DNA of 64,000 bases from Pseudisothecium myosuroides (Eukaryota > Streptophyta > Bryopsida > Hypnales > Lembophyllaceae): assembly GCA_951799445.1 (NCBI GenBank), contig OX637289.1, forward strand, positions 28,458,245 to 28,522,244. Reading direction: 5' to 3'. Both the position numbers and the translations under genes were made by a program. The stretch's first letter is position 1. Each line of letters opens with the position of its first letter. A model generated the notes under the pieces. It was given only the letters and a program-made list of their open reading frames with translations. It searched no databases and had not been told where the DNA came from. Of this stretch, positions 46,263 through 58,367 are shown piece by piece.

Positions 46263-46340
46263 ATGGGCTCCATCCTGAAGACCTCTGTTCTTGTGGGCTT
46301 CTTGCTGCTGCTCCCACCGCTTGCGTACTGCAACCATTTT
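46263..46340 (+). CDS. Orphan signal-peptide first exon
   Basis: An ATG in an excellent context (CACCACCATGG) opens a 26-codon frame: MGSILK, a hydrophobic core VLVGFLLLLPPLA, a likely cleavage site after AYC, then NHF. It runs into a strong splice donor, TTT|GTGAGC. This is how the first exon of a plant secreted protein looks, and the stretch is GC-richer than its surroundings. Reading on without splicing would give only 12 more residues. No matching second exon was found within the following 3 kb. Either the gene has a long intron with short exons that I cannot see, or this is a detached fragment. Confidence 0.5.
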
Positions 46341-49300
46341 GTGAGCCTCGATTTGAATGTTCTATGGTTGCTTCCTTAATTAAAAATACAGAATATATTG
46401 ATAAAAGGGATGGACACTGAATATCTGATCTACTGGCATTTTAGGGACTTTGAGGATTTTGGAATTCCTATAGTATTTGAATTGAATTATGACTGGTGTG
46501 TGTCATGACGGTGAGAATCATCGATCCTTGTCACTACATGCTACAAAGACATCTAAATTGTAGCAAGGGAAATCAAATGTGTTGGATCACATATTTTATT
46601 GCATGATGTCCAATCCGCACTTGGGTTATTTTTGAGCAATTTTTCACTAAGAAGTAATGAATTTTTTTTTGAGGGAATGCTCTAGTGAGATATTCTTGCT
46701 TTCACAGTGGATGAAATTGTAGTTAAAATACTAGCAAATATTAGGACCAGATCGCTCTATTTTGGATGTATGTACAATTCTTTTGGTTGAAAAATAAAAT
46801 TTCATCCATATACTGTAGGTTTCATCCATTTTCACAAATTAATGTAAATAGCTTCCTCACTACAGTGAGGATCGCTTTTTGCACTGCCTACTATAAATGA
46901 AAAAAAATAAAAATTGGTCCATACCAATCAATCTTAGAGTGCATTTGTAGTGAGACATGGAGGAATAAATTTGAGAAATTATAGAACACTAGAATAGAGC
47001 TTGTTGCAATGTAACAATAAGAAAAGGGTTTCATTGACTTCTATGTAAGTCTCAAGACCTTTTTTTCTTCTAAACCACTCAAAATTGTCATCCCTATTGC
47101 ATTTTGTCAATGAAAATTTTGGATATTTAAGTGTAGGATCTTAGTATCTTACGCTAAACTTGTACAAGAATATGTGGTAAAATTTCCTATAGTTTGTCTT
47201 CATAGGTAGCTTGAAGCTATTAGCAATGGAAGCAACAAAAAAATCCTTTGGAGGGCATTGCCATATGTCTAGATTATATAACTTTGAATGGATCCTCTTC
47301 AAGTTTTTTGCACTATAAATTTTGATTTTGAAATCCTTTACAATATTGAAGAATTGAGTTGAGAGTCTTGGAAAAGGAAATTATAAGAAAAAAGACTTTA
47401 TTTTTATCCAAAAAAATTGTTACGTACAATTACGTTAGAGATGGAGTAAAGAACTAAACCGTTGATATAGATTTTCTCAGAAAGCAACATTCCTCAAATA
47501 ACCCTAAATATCTCCACCCAAAATATGTCTTTCTTGTTGAAATTTTGGACTTTGGTAGTTGAGTGATTAGGAAAGAGAATATAAATTATTTGATTGATAA
47601 AGTATTATTTTTGAAGGAATTATACAATTACAAATTTTTATTTTATTTTGATGACTTCTAGCTTGAACTTTGATCTCGCTTTCTGGGGTAGAATCCATTG
47701 TGGGGAATTGAGTTTTGGAAAGAAGAAAGCGGTGAGGTAGGAGAAGTTACCAAATGTAGAGAAAGCTTGGATCATAGCGTTTTCATAATTGTAAAAATTC
47801 ATTGTATTTTGGAGGAATGTCAGTAATTGAGGACATCTATAGTTCTAAGATGGAATTAAAATACACAAATTCCAAAGGTGAGATTAATCTAGCAAGTAAA
47901 CTAAACCTTGTGGAAACATTTTTTTTTTAAATGTAAAAATTGAATTCAAAAACAAAGTTGATGCATTATTCTTTCACAAAAATGCTCTTAATGCCCACAA
48001 AACAAAATATATTATAAAAACATCTTTTCATCACTTATCCAAATGGAATTATGAGTAAAAGATGTCCAAATAGAAAAAATATATTGTAGGAGAAAACAAA
48101 ATTTAAAAATTAATTTGAAGCTTTACTGATTTTTAATATTGAACGAGCTCGAGTATTTTTAGATTTGGTCTATTGCTACCTAAAAATGAAGTCCAATTTC
48201 TTTTCAAAATGCTATTCCGCACCAAATATTTCTCAAATTTCGTGAGCCCGGATAGCACATTGCAAGCATTTGCCCAACTCCAAGGAAAGCAATGGTAGGC
48301 TAAAAAAAAGCACTTGGAAATGGCAACGGGTCGCATCTATAGTAGTGCAACGAGCCAAATGCGGGGATTGTTTTATGCCCGTGTTTTATTCCCAGGGAAA
48401 ACACATGAACTTTTCATTTTCCTCGCATGATAAAATTTGCAAATTTTGAGTTCTTAATTGCAATCAAAGGCCCAAATTTTTGGTATGTTTGCACTTGGTG
48501 ATAAAGAGTGTTGTTTCTGAGGGTCTTAGGAACAAATTTAGACCTACTTATGGACCAGATTCACATTGCGAACATCACCCGTGATCATACCTTTAGCTAG
48601 GAGAGGTGTAGAAATTAGAATAATCAAGGTCAAAATAGGCGGGGTCTTTTGTTTACATTCACCCCTGGCTGGACCTCCGCATTCGGCACGTTGCACTACT
48701 GTAGTCGCCATTGTGCATTCCGATGAGTATCAAGTATAGATATCAACTTGCAAAAATTGTAAAACTGATCAGACTTGAGCACGTTCCCGCTCCTGTTACT
48801 GTTGCTGCAAATCAAAGGGCTCTTGTTAGGCAACTGAATCCTGCATTTGCTGAGCCAATATTGATGTCCAGTGTAACGATAGATGCTAAAGTGAATTTCA
48901 TTAAAATGGCGGTATTTTGCGTGCCATTTTAACATAGAGGAGCTTGTAAATTTCATTAAAATGGCGGAGACAAAGCCGGCTACCTAGATGATCAAGTGCA
49001 GTTGTGGTGAGCGGCTTTGTCTTCCTCAAACTATGAGAAGATGAAAATCATTGCATAAAATTTAAAGGGAGAATGGTTGGCCTTGCATGCAGTTAGTGAA
49101 AGTCTTCTGTGAATATTTATAAGAATGTTGAATGTTCATGGAATCTTAGGTGATTCAACCGAGTGCCGTTGTCTTCCAAAAAAGAGAGACCACCTTCGAA
49201 TTAGTTGTCATGATGGATAGAAGTTTAGGTGTCTCCATGTGCTTTGTCAATGACCTTGTGGTTAGCGAAGAAGAAATCCCAAATATGGCCCTTTGCAATG

Positions 49301-49557
49301 GACATATATCTTGTAGAACAAAGTGGTTTGTACAAATATCGCTCAGTAAGTATCACGTGCTTCCTACAATTTATAAAAGAGCTTGGCAATCCAAGGCAAT
49401 ATGCAACGGACTAGGCAAGCAATCACAATGTGCCATACTATGTGTGGCAATCTAGCTTCTAAACACACAATTTCACAATATGCATCACTCATAGTTTTTG
49501 CAAAAGCCCTCATGGAAAAATTGAAATGCACAAGCCCTTTTTTTCTTCTTCTGCAAT
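46341..49557. other. AT-rich interval, no gene supported
   Basis: Long introns or intergenic DNA. ORFs at 48133-48336, 48696-48956 and 49150-49455 have no recognisable motif. A 17-bp direct repeat, TTTCATTAAAATGGCGG, occurs at ~48896 and ~48951. Confidence 0.4.
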
Positions 49558-52102
49558 TTAATATAAATTATCCACAACAAACTTCACTTGTTTGCGGGGT
49601 GCAACGAAGGTGTCTCCTTCATTCTTCCTTGGTTTCCAGGATGCCATAATGTTGTCTGTTGAAACGTAATCGGCACTGGAGGCCTTCTGGTCAATCTTCC
49701 ATTTGAAATTGGTCTTTGTATCCCACCCTTTGTACAATTGTCGCATGTCTTCTGATTCTCTGCATGGTATGTACCATTGTACTAGAACTTCACGGAAATG
49801 ATTAGCTTCGGGATCAAATTGTGGATTTTCCACTGCCCTACAAGCCATACGGGCTCCTTAGAAGAATGAGCGGGTCTCACAAACAGATAGAAACCCTCAT
49901 GGAGATCTGTGGCCACATTGTATGCTCGTGGTGGCCTCCCCTCAAGAATGCCAATGTACGGGTCTTCTGCCTCATGCTCCTCGTGTGTGCTTCCATCTTG
50001 CATGAAATCTATCATAAAGTCCCCTAGTTGTCGAGTTCGGGGCCAAAATCCTTCCTTCAATTCATCGGACTGTAGGAGATCTTGATCAACTCTATCATGC
50101 ATGGCATTTCTCACGCAGGTCCAATACGTCACCAAGTAGGACATACAAGCCTTGTATTCGACTGTCCCATCTTCTCTTGATACATTCGTCCAGTGTTGGA
50201 TGTATCCGTCGAGTCCACGCAGAATCTCTGTTTCACTTGTCATTTTCTTTGGTTTCACATGTAAGGGATCACCTTCAGGAAGTATAGGTTTGCGCTCCGC
50301 ATCTTCCCTCCATAATTTTAATCCCTTCTCAGGCAACCAAGGAATGTCAGTGCATGCTAGTTTGTATTGCATGATTGGCCACCCGTTGTCATCCATAAAG
50401 AACTTGTACTGCCTCCCGTTTGAGTGGCCCACCAATTGTTTCTTGTTCATTCCAATATAAGGTTTGATGTACGCCTTGAAATCTGACACTTCTTCTATAA
50501 GGTGTGGAATGAATGGAACTTCTTCCATTTCCATGTATGACTGCATCAACAACGGCAAGGTTGGATGGTCTTTTTTGTGAAGAACCGTACTCCACGGTCC
50601 AAACGATGCATCGATGTCGTCGTGCGTGTGTCCTACTATTATGAATGATACGACCACTTCTTTCACAATCCGCCTCGCGACCAAGAGGGACCAGAAACAA
50701 AATACATACCTATTTTTGTTTTCCTTCCAAGAGTTGTCCATTTGAATATGTAGCACCGGGGGCAATGGACGAGCTTCAAATGGTTCTGCAGGAATGTTTT
50801 GCAAGGACTCCACACATATTTCGCTACCTTTGAGCAATGCTCAAAACAACTTTGTGCTACCCGACCCTCTAAATAGTGATCGGGAAGACTTCACCGGGGT
50901 GTCTTCTACATCTCGCAACAATTTGGCTATTGATCCCACCGTGAAGTTACTATCGCTTGAAAACACATCCAAATTGTAGTGTGCATATTTACCATCTCCA
51001 TGCCCGTGTGCAAACATTCCTGATACCTTGACAGGCAACTTTATGAATCCATCTAGTGCCTTTGTTTTCCTTGCCAATGCAAGGCACGCAATTTTTGAAT
51101 GGTCAATTTTGTTGTGCATGATGGATAACAATTGGGACGGTTGCAATTTAGACAACCATCTACTATGGTAATACGCATGGCGACAGGCTTCTTGGAGAAA
51201 CAAGTGTTTCTCAAAGCCCCTCTGAATTCGTTGATAGTCCTCCGATCCAGGTGCAAACGAGGCCTGCAATTGCTTTAAGTTGTTGCAAATGCTACATCTT
51301 GCAAAGGAATCTCCTCTTCCTTTGATGACATATTCAAAAAAGTGTTTTGTCCAAATTTTACTAAAGCCGGATTGCAATAGTGCCGATAATCCCAATTGCT
51401 CGTTTGCCTGCAAATAGTGCAAAGCACATGGCTATTGCTCAGTCTTTGAATTATTTGTTGATAAGTATTTATTCAAGGTAGTTATAGACTTCACTTCTCT
51501 GACAATCAATATGATGCGCTAGCTACGCCATCAATTTATGAACTCAACAATGCGTGGTGTTGAACACATGTGCAATTCATACCTCATTCACGGTTGCCAA
51601 AAATTGCTTCCATTCAGTACCAGTCGGAAGAACTTTAAGGCACACTTTCTCGCCGGTGGGCAAAGTGCGTGATAGATGGGGCATGTGCTTAGCCTTTGCC
51701 TCCAATAATGAACACAATGTTTCAATAGCTTGGCCAGTTGCACTCTGTCTTCGTTCTCTTGGAATTGCCGTGAGGACCAACTCTGAAGTTGGCCTTGGCC
51801 TTGGCCTTGTATCTCTCAAAAGTGCGGAGAGATATGCTGTGAAGAATCCTCCAAGCATGCAGACAGATGTCTATGCCCTCTATAGTCACAAGTTCTTTTT
51901 CCCTTCCAACTCCGTGCATAGTCTTGTGGACGTCCAAATTTTTGGAGGCCTTTATTTGAAATGTCTGTAGGTGCATTTCAGTGCGGAGTGCGCAAATGGT
52001 AGAAGGATGGAATTTTAAAGTGCACTCTCTGTTGCAACAACTTTGAGTAAAAACATTTACCACGGTATCTCGAGATAAGAGCTTTGTCCTTTTGTCTTCC
52101 AC
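49558..52102 (-). pseudogene. DUF7869-type transposon protein pseudogene
   Basis: Minus-strand parts in order: 52102-51581 (FTQSCCNRECTLKF, then GIDICLHAWRILHSISLRTF), a GT-AG intron of ~170 bp (GAG|GTATGA ... TTTGCAG|GCAAACGAG, phase 0), 51411-50841, and 50837-49558. The last part has the family hallmark HIQMDNSWKENKNRYVF, then VGHTHDDIDASFG. This is the DUF7869 pattern (QLDN...ENKNRY...GHTHEDID), found in many transposon-like plant and animal genes and probably part of a catalytic core. Damage: a one-base shift near 51790, an in-frame TGA at 50841 and a shift near 49830. The C-terminus (WYIPCRESEDMRQLYKGWD) is otherwise recognisable. No terminal repeats were found. Confidence 0.75.
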
Positions 52103-52138
52103 TGCGGCAGCTTGAGTCCTCCTATCGTAGCAATACTG

Positions 52139-52564
52139 TCATTTGCCCACTCTCTTCCGATTTGCCTCTACTTCTTTATCAATCGCATCTCTTTTGCAAG
52201 CATGATGGTATACACTAATCCACCCACTTTTGCCGTAATAAAACAAGCGGCGGATTGGCCACCGCAAACACGTATCTCCAATGCTTGGATCCCCATTGTA
52301 CACCTCCAACACAATAATACCAACATCATCCTTCCCCAGCTTTCTCTGTCCATCAATACAAGCGTTTGAATTTGCAGTGATTATAATTACTTCAGCAAAA
52401 TCAGAACCATTGGTGTTCTTTGTCAGTAGTGCCTTATTAGACCATCCATCTCGGTCAATGTCCTCACAGTCAGGAATGGGATTGGTGTCAACATCTGACG
52501 CGACGCACTTATGGAAGCTGATATTCTCCTCCTCGCATTTTTGGAACCCCTGCACATCAATCAT
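52139..52564 (-). CDS. Unrecognised ORF, possible upstream exon of the DUF7869 gene
   Basis: An open frame of 141 codons includes CVASDVDTNPIPDCEDIDRDGW and VGIIVLEVYNGDPSIGD, ending in basic KRDAIDKEVEANRKRVGK. It stops at a TGA, but the same frame reopens at once (QYCYDRRTQAAAVEDKR) into the DUF7869 pseudogene, so the two may be one gene with a nonsense change or a short missed intron. No domain is recognised. Confidence 0.4.
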   Translation of the reverse strand: MIDVQGFQKCEEENISFHKCVASDVDTNPIPDCEDIDRDGWSNKALLTKNTNGSDFAEVIIITANSNACIDGQRKLGKDDVGIIVLEVYNGDPSIGDTCLRWPIRRLFYYGKSGWISVYHHACKRDAIDKEVEANRKRVGK

Positions 52565-52811
52565 TTTAGGAATGACGCCTAGAGAAGCAGTATTAAATTA
52601 AATTCTCAACTGCAAGGTCTGGACAAGTGAAAGATTGGTGTTTGAAGAAAGATTACCTCATTGCTATTGAATTTGTGGGAAGAATCCATATGAATGACCA
52701 AAGAGACAATTACCGCTAGGAACGTTGTCATGTTGTGGATTTGTACACAGTATATAATATGCTTTATTGAGTAGCTTCAAGGTGACGTCGTTCCGAGAGG
52801 TGTATGACATC

Positions 52812-52819
52812 TATATAAG
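52812..52819 (+). promoter_or_regulatory. TATA box of element G, copy 2
   Basis: CATCTATATAAGAGGAC lies 70 bp upstream of the ORF's first ATG and is conserved with G1. Confidence 0.55.
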
Positions 52820-52886
52820 AGGACAATTTTGCCTTAGAGCTTCATTGAATTCCAGTAGTGGTTTTGTTTCCTACTTTAGATTTAAA

Positions 52887-53345
52887 ATGTCGAGTTGGAG
52901 GGTTTTTTCCGAGTCTCAAGATGAAGAGCCTCAACCGGAGGCTGAATTTGAACATTCATTGTCGCAACTGCCGGATGAGCCACTTCTGCCACAGGAATTG
53001 CCATCGCCATTTGTGCATCTACGAGATGAAGCTGGGCTTTTTCGACCGCCGAAGCAGCCTCGTATTGAGCAGCGGTGGTACGGAAACCTTCAGCGGGACG
53101 CTCGTGCGTTAGTAATCTTGTTACAAGTTCAACGTATTGAATCCGGTAGCCGTGAAGTGACATTTGAAGGGTGTTTTGAGGGTCTAAACGACAACCAATA
53201 CTATTGTATGGTCAAATCGATTAAAGGGAGTCGTGGCCACCAACGATGGTTAAAGGGGCCAGTCAATCCCTTAACGAAGGCGGATCGTACTGAATATGTC
53301 GCTGCGACTATCAAGCGCATTTTCAAGTTCTTACAGATGAAGTGA
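52887..53345 (+). CDS. Conserved 152-aa protein of element G, copy 2
   Basis: The ATG at 52887 (AAAATGTCGAG) opens MSSWRVFSESQDEEPQPEAE and the frame stops at 53345 after FLQMK. It differs from the G1 protein by about 23 residues and one deleted codon, with no frameshift or stop in either copy. The N-terminus is acidic and Pro-rich. The middle has RDARALVILLQV and the C-terminal half has GLNDNQYYCMV and WLKGPVNPLTK. The function is unknown. A TATA box 70 bp upstream suggests transcription from within the element. Confidence 0.5.
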   Translation: MSSWRVFSESQDEEPQPEAEFEHSLSQLPDEPLLPQELPSPFVHLRDEAGLFRPPKQPRIEQRWYGNLQRDARALVILLQVQRIESGSREVTFEGCFEGLNDNQYYCMVKSIKGSRGHQRWLKGPVNPLTKADRTEYVAATIKRIFKFLQMK

Positions 53346-54999
53346 ATTTCGTCTTGAAATTCTAGTTTTTTTACCTCTAATAGTCATTGATTTGATGTTA
53401 GTGCTTATATCCATGTTTGGAATATTTTATAGAAATGATTTTGTATGGTTATAATTGTAGAAGGAAAGGATGGAAATGTTTGCCTTTTAGGTGAACTTTG
53501 AAGTAATTTTCCTTCTAAGTTAAAGATAAAGATATAGTTGTGGGGCCAAATAGGAAGGTCAATGGTTGAAAGTTAGCCTTAGGAGCAAGTTAAGGGCTGA
53601 TTGTCACTTACTTTGAAAGTAGGGAGTTGTTGATAAGGTGGGGGAAAAGGTGAACACTATTCATCTTTTCTCTCGTTGTAGTTGGCAAGACTCGAATGTT
53701 TGGAAGGCTACTGTATGTGGAGTTTTACAAATTTTAAGATGAAAATTGGTGGGTTTTGATATTATGTTGTTGTCTTTCAAAAAAGTCCTCTTTTGCTTGA
53801 ATTGAAGTTGTGAGTTGAGATTTGTGCTAGTTTAAGTGGAAGAAAGTCTGTTGCCTCCTAATTGAAGGGGTAGAGACTTTGACCAATCATAAAACACGGG
53901 CATGTCTTTAGTTTGCAATGAAATTTGAAGAGGATGTAGAAAATTTTAAGAACTTTTCATAAAGCTATCATTTGCTGCATTTAAAACATGTATAAGTGAT
54001 TTATGAGTGTGAAAGTGAAGGAGGGTCTGCTGCCTTCAATTCTTGAAACCAAAACTTCGAGTAACCATAACAGATGGACAGAATGTTAGTTTGAGTTGAA
54101 ATTTGGAGAGGATGTGGAGATTTTTGTTAACTTTTCATAAAGCTATCATTTATTGTATTTGAAGCATGTATGAATGATTTATGAGTGTGGAAGTAAAGGA
54201 GGGTCTGCTGCCTTCAATTCTTAAGACCGAAACTTCAAGTGGCCATAAAATATGGACAGAGTGTTAGTCTGAATTGAGTTTTAGAAGAGAAGTAGAAATT
54301 TATGTAAGCTTTTCAAAAAGCTATTACACATCTCATTTGAGTTTGTAGAGTAGCCGTGGCATCATACCAAAGTTCGATCAAGGAGAAGAAATTGGAGTTG
54401 AAGGAGATTTGAAGAGATTTGAAGAAACCAAGATTTGAAGACAAGAAGATTGAAGATTCGTGTGTAGTGGCTTGTGACTTGTTATTCCTAATTGGTTTTA
54501 GAGGCTTGTTGTTTTCATTTTTTTTGCACCGTCAATATTGTTGCGGGCTATGTGGATATCCAATAATAGCCTCGTTTTATGTTTGTGGCAACGAAGTGGG
54601 ATTGATCATCTACATGGTCGATCTTTGTGGGCGCTAGATTACCCACCTTTGATAATAGAGCAAACACCGACCAGGTTCTATGTCTTTATCCACTTTTTTA
54701 ATATATGGGAGTGTTGTGAGCGCGGTCCACTGTGCCTTCCAAGCAATGGATCTTTTTTGCTAACATTTCCTAAGGGTCGTGGATGGCAGCGAATAATTAG
54801 TAATGCATGTAGTAACTCACAAGCTAACTGTGATGTTCAGAGTGATGGTGAAATTTTAACTCCCTAACTATCTATCCTATGTCGAGGGTAGACTGGGTAG
54901 TTGGCGTCATTTCTAACGTCCCTAACTACGTAAAAAGGGAAACCCCTATGTTCCTTCCATGAACCTCTTAGACTATCGTGGATTTTTAAGACTCCACCT

Positions 55000-55930
55000 A
55001 GAAGTTCTACTTCTAAAGACTAATTCTAAAGTCCAACTCTTACTCTAATTTCTAACCTCTAAATGAAACTCTAGACTTTTACTCTTTTAACTTGGCTTTA
55101 AGTATTAACTACCGACTTCTATTCTATGTTTTAACTTTTAACTCTAAATTTTTACTCCTCTATTCTATTCTAAATCTACCCCTTCTAATTTTAACTCTAC
55201 GGTTTTGACTTTTAACTCTAGGTTTTTACTTCTAAATCAACTTCAACTCCTAACTTCCAAGTTTTAACCTTCTAGGGTAATTCTAAGTTTCACTTTTAAT
55301 TCTATGTTCTTATTTCTAAACTACTCTAAGATTTACCCTCTAAAGTTAACTCTACCTTTTCACTTTCTACTGTAGATTTTTATTCCTAATTTAACTCTAG
55401 GTTTTTGACTTTTAACTCTAAATTTTTACTTCTAAAATTAATCCCCCATTTTAACCTCTGGGTTTGACTCTACGTTTTCACTTTGACTCTAGATTTTTCT
55501 ACTTCCAACTAACTCTAAAATTTTACTTCTACCTCTAACTTTTAACTTCTACTTTTAGCTTTTCACTCTAACTTTTTACTCCCCAATTGACTAAAATTTA
55601 ACCTTTTAATTTAATCTAAACTTTTGACTTTTGACTTTTGACTTCTACTTCCAAATTTAATCCTATCGTTTAATCCTAGATTAACTCTAAATGTTATCCT
55701 CCTAAATTTAATTCCAACTTTTAAACCTAGGATTTTGACTTCTAATTTTAACTCTATTTTTAACTCAACAGTCTACTTCCTAAGTGGATTCTACTTTTGA
55801 CTTCTATTTCCTACTCTACTTTTTACTTTCCAAAGCTAACTCCAACTTCCGACTTTTGAATTTTAACTTCCCTAATTAAAATCTTAATTTAATCCTAGGT
55901 TTTTAACTCGCTATTTGATCTTTAATTTTA
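55000..55930. repeat. Degenerate CTCTAA/ACTTTT simple-repeat tract in LTR D
   Basis: Same type of tract as 13960-14600 in copy B, longer here. Units such as TTTTAACTCTAA and TTTTGACTTCTA vary in order and number. Confidence 0.8.
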
Positions 55931-56215
55931 ATCCTAAATCCTCCCTCTAATCTAATCCTAATTTCCGTCCATTGTTTCTTGTGGTTCACTTTCAATTAAA
56001 ATTCCTCCGTTCTACCCCCTACCGCTTAACTTAGCCTAACGCGGTCAGTTTACGGTCAAATCTTAATTTTCGGAAACCTCTATTCCTAATCTATCAACTT
56101 TTGAATCTAAACTTCTAATTTATACTAATCTCGGATGCTAATCACGCTCTAAGGGCTGATTAGGAAAACAAATGCTAATTAGGGAGAAACGACTAGGATT
56201 AGTTTAATGACCCAC

Positions 56216-56278
56216 CTCGTTACTGCTAGTGTCGGAAATGACGTCATCCCCATCCACATGCACGTCCTCGTGCTCCAT
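56216..56278 (-). CDS. Possible leader coding exon inside LTR D
   Basis: Reading leftward from the ATG at 56278: MEHEDVHVDGDDVISDTSS, 21 codons, ending at the donor GAG|GTGGG. It has the same length and frame as the copy B exon, with about eight residue differences and no stop. It lies ~2.1 kb downstream of the TATA box at 58359. Confidence 0.4.
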
Positions 56279-57469
56279 GGTGGCCACTCGCGATTGTCTT
56301 CTTTTATTTTTTGTGTTACGGTTTTTATTTATTTTATTTTTTCAAGGCCCACGGCTTAATTTGTAGAAAAGAAAACGTTACACGTATGATGTTCTAACCC
56401 TTTCCCCCCATTTCCTTCTCCTTTTCTTTCTCTCCTCCTCTTCCTTCTACTCTTGAACTATTCCACCAACCGTGGTGATGGTGGTCTTACGCTTCTAGTC
56501 TCAAACTTCGTGAAGTTTAAATGAGCCTCCTACCCTCTTACGCAACTTTGCTTTGTGTCATCCTAATCCTCCTCTCCAACGGTTGCAAGGAGTTCTTCTA
56601 GATTTCCTACCTAATCTCCTAGCTAGGCACTATTTATCGTCTCTCTCCTTTCCACTCCTATAACACATCCTCCTCCCTAATTTCCTTCCATTGTGTGTAG
56701 GTGTGAGTGGTGAGAGGAAACAATTTTGTGTGCAGGTACGGTGGTGCTCCGCTCTTTTCTCCCTTCTCCCTTTTTGGTTTAGACCCTAATCCTACTCCTC
56801 CCCTAACTAGTAATAGGTTAGTCCCACATCTTTGTTGTGTTTTAGTTTTGATCTTTGTTTTAGTTTGAGAGAACCCAAAAAACAGAAACCAAAAGACCAA
56901 AAATTGAGTTCAAAAAAGGGCCGACCGATCTGGACCGGGTGCTGGTCCACCGAGCCTGCCTACCTGCCTCCCGGCTGGCTGGCTTCCGGCTGGCTGGCTG
57001 GGGGCTGGTCAAAAAAATTAATTAAATTAATTAATTTTTTTTTATTAATATGTTTTTTTTCCCGCTGGCTCCTGATGTTGCCGCTGCATGCTGGTCCCGA
57101 TGTTGCTGGGCTGTATGCTGGTCCCGATGTTGCTGGCTGTATACTGGTTCTACAAAAAAACTGGATTTCCGGGTAGGCTAAAAAGACTGGATTTTTTGCT
57201 AAGGCTATCTAAGACTGGATTTTTGCTAAGGCTATTTTAAGACTAGATTTTTGCTAAGGCTATTTTAAGACTGGATTTTTGCTAAGGCTAGGGGGGAATA
57301 AAACTTCGGGGGTACTAAACTTACTAAGACCTTGGAAACAACTAAACTAAATAAAACTTTGAAAGACACTACACTAGACAAATGCAAAGGAACCTACATA
57401 TCTTGGAAGCTAAACTCTGAAGGTTTCCACAAAGGTCTTGGAAACTAGACTTTGGAACTAAACACGGGG

Positions 57470-57935
57470 TAGGTGCAAAGCTTCGCTGTTAAATTAGTTT
57501 TAACACCAACTTTAGGACTACTTGACACCCCGGGGGTTCAAAGCTTCGCTGTCTACACTTTTAACACACGCTTTAGGACTTCTACTTTGTCACTAGTTCA
57601 AAGCTTTGCCGTTTCCAAGGGGGGTCCACACAAGGAGAGAGACTTTAGAAGAGGGAAAAACTAAACCTTTAAAGAAAACACACACACAGGGTCAAAGCTT
57701 CGCCGTCCCGGAGGGGGGTCCACTCAACAAGTAGAAGATTAGAAGAGGGTTTGGAAGAAACTTAGCAAAACATGTACAAGGAGGTTCAAAGCTTCGCCGT
57801 CCCGGAAGGGGGTCCACTCAACAAGGAGAAGATTAGAAGAGGGTTTGAAAGAAACTTTAGCAAAGCATGTACAAGGAGGTTCAAAGCTTCGCCGTCCCGA
57901 AGGGGGATCCACTCAACAAGGAGAATATTAGAAGA
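57470..57935. repeat. Tandem repeat with CAAAGCTTCGCCGT motif in LTR D
   Basis: Three clear ~96-bp units at 57690-57935 (GTTCAAAGCTTCGCCGTCCC, then GGGGTCCACTCAACAAGGAG, then TTAGAAGAGGGT) are preceded by more diverged units. The same motif is repeated at 16050-16400 in B and 23815-23960 in C. The ORFs across this tract are repeat artefacts. Confidence 0.85.
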
Positions 57936-58358
57936 GGGTGTAAGAAAAAACACAAAGAGGAAAACACACAAGTTAGACCACGTGGCAACACAAAGCTCAC
58001 ACGCTAAAGGCCCCCCAAAGTGGCATCGCCAAGGTACGGTGGGGGGTGACTTTAGGATTAGTGCAAGATACAAAAAAAAAGACTCTTAACTTCAAAAGTT
58101 AAATCACAACACGTACAAGAGGGAGAGAGAGGCTCTCCACTTACAACAAGGTACCAAAAACTTCACAAAAGAGTACACAAAGCAAGGTAGAAGGACCCCC
58201 AAGGACCTTCAAAGCTTGAAAATAAGCAACAATGGAGCCAAAAGTGCTCCGAAAACACCGTAGAGGTTTTTGGCTTCAAACGCCAAAATATCCAAAATAA
58301 CTTGGACCCACGGACCCAAAACAAGAATTGAGGGTGTTCTAGAGAGAGAAATGGGGTC

Positions 58359-58367
58359 CTTATATAG
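58359..58367 (-). promoter_or_regulatory. TATA box of LTR copy D
   Basis: The reverse strand reads GGAAACCTATATAAGGACCC, 1.29 kb from the U3 end. Confidence 0.55.

Noticed and set aside
57473..58089. ORFs containing repeated 'QSFAV' segments
   Set aside because: Direct translation of the CAAAGCTTCGCCGT tandem repeat in LTR D.
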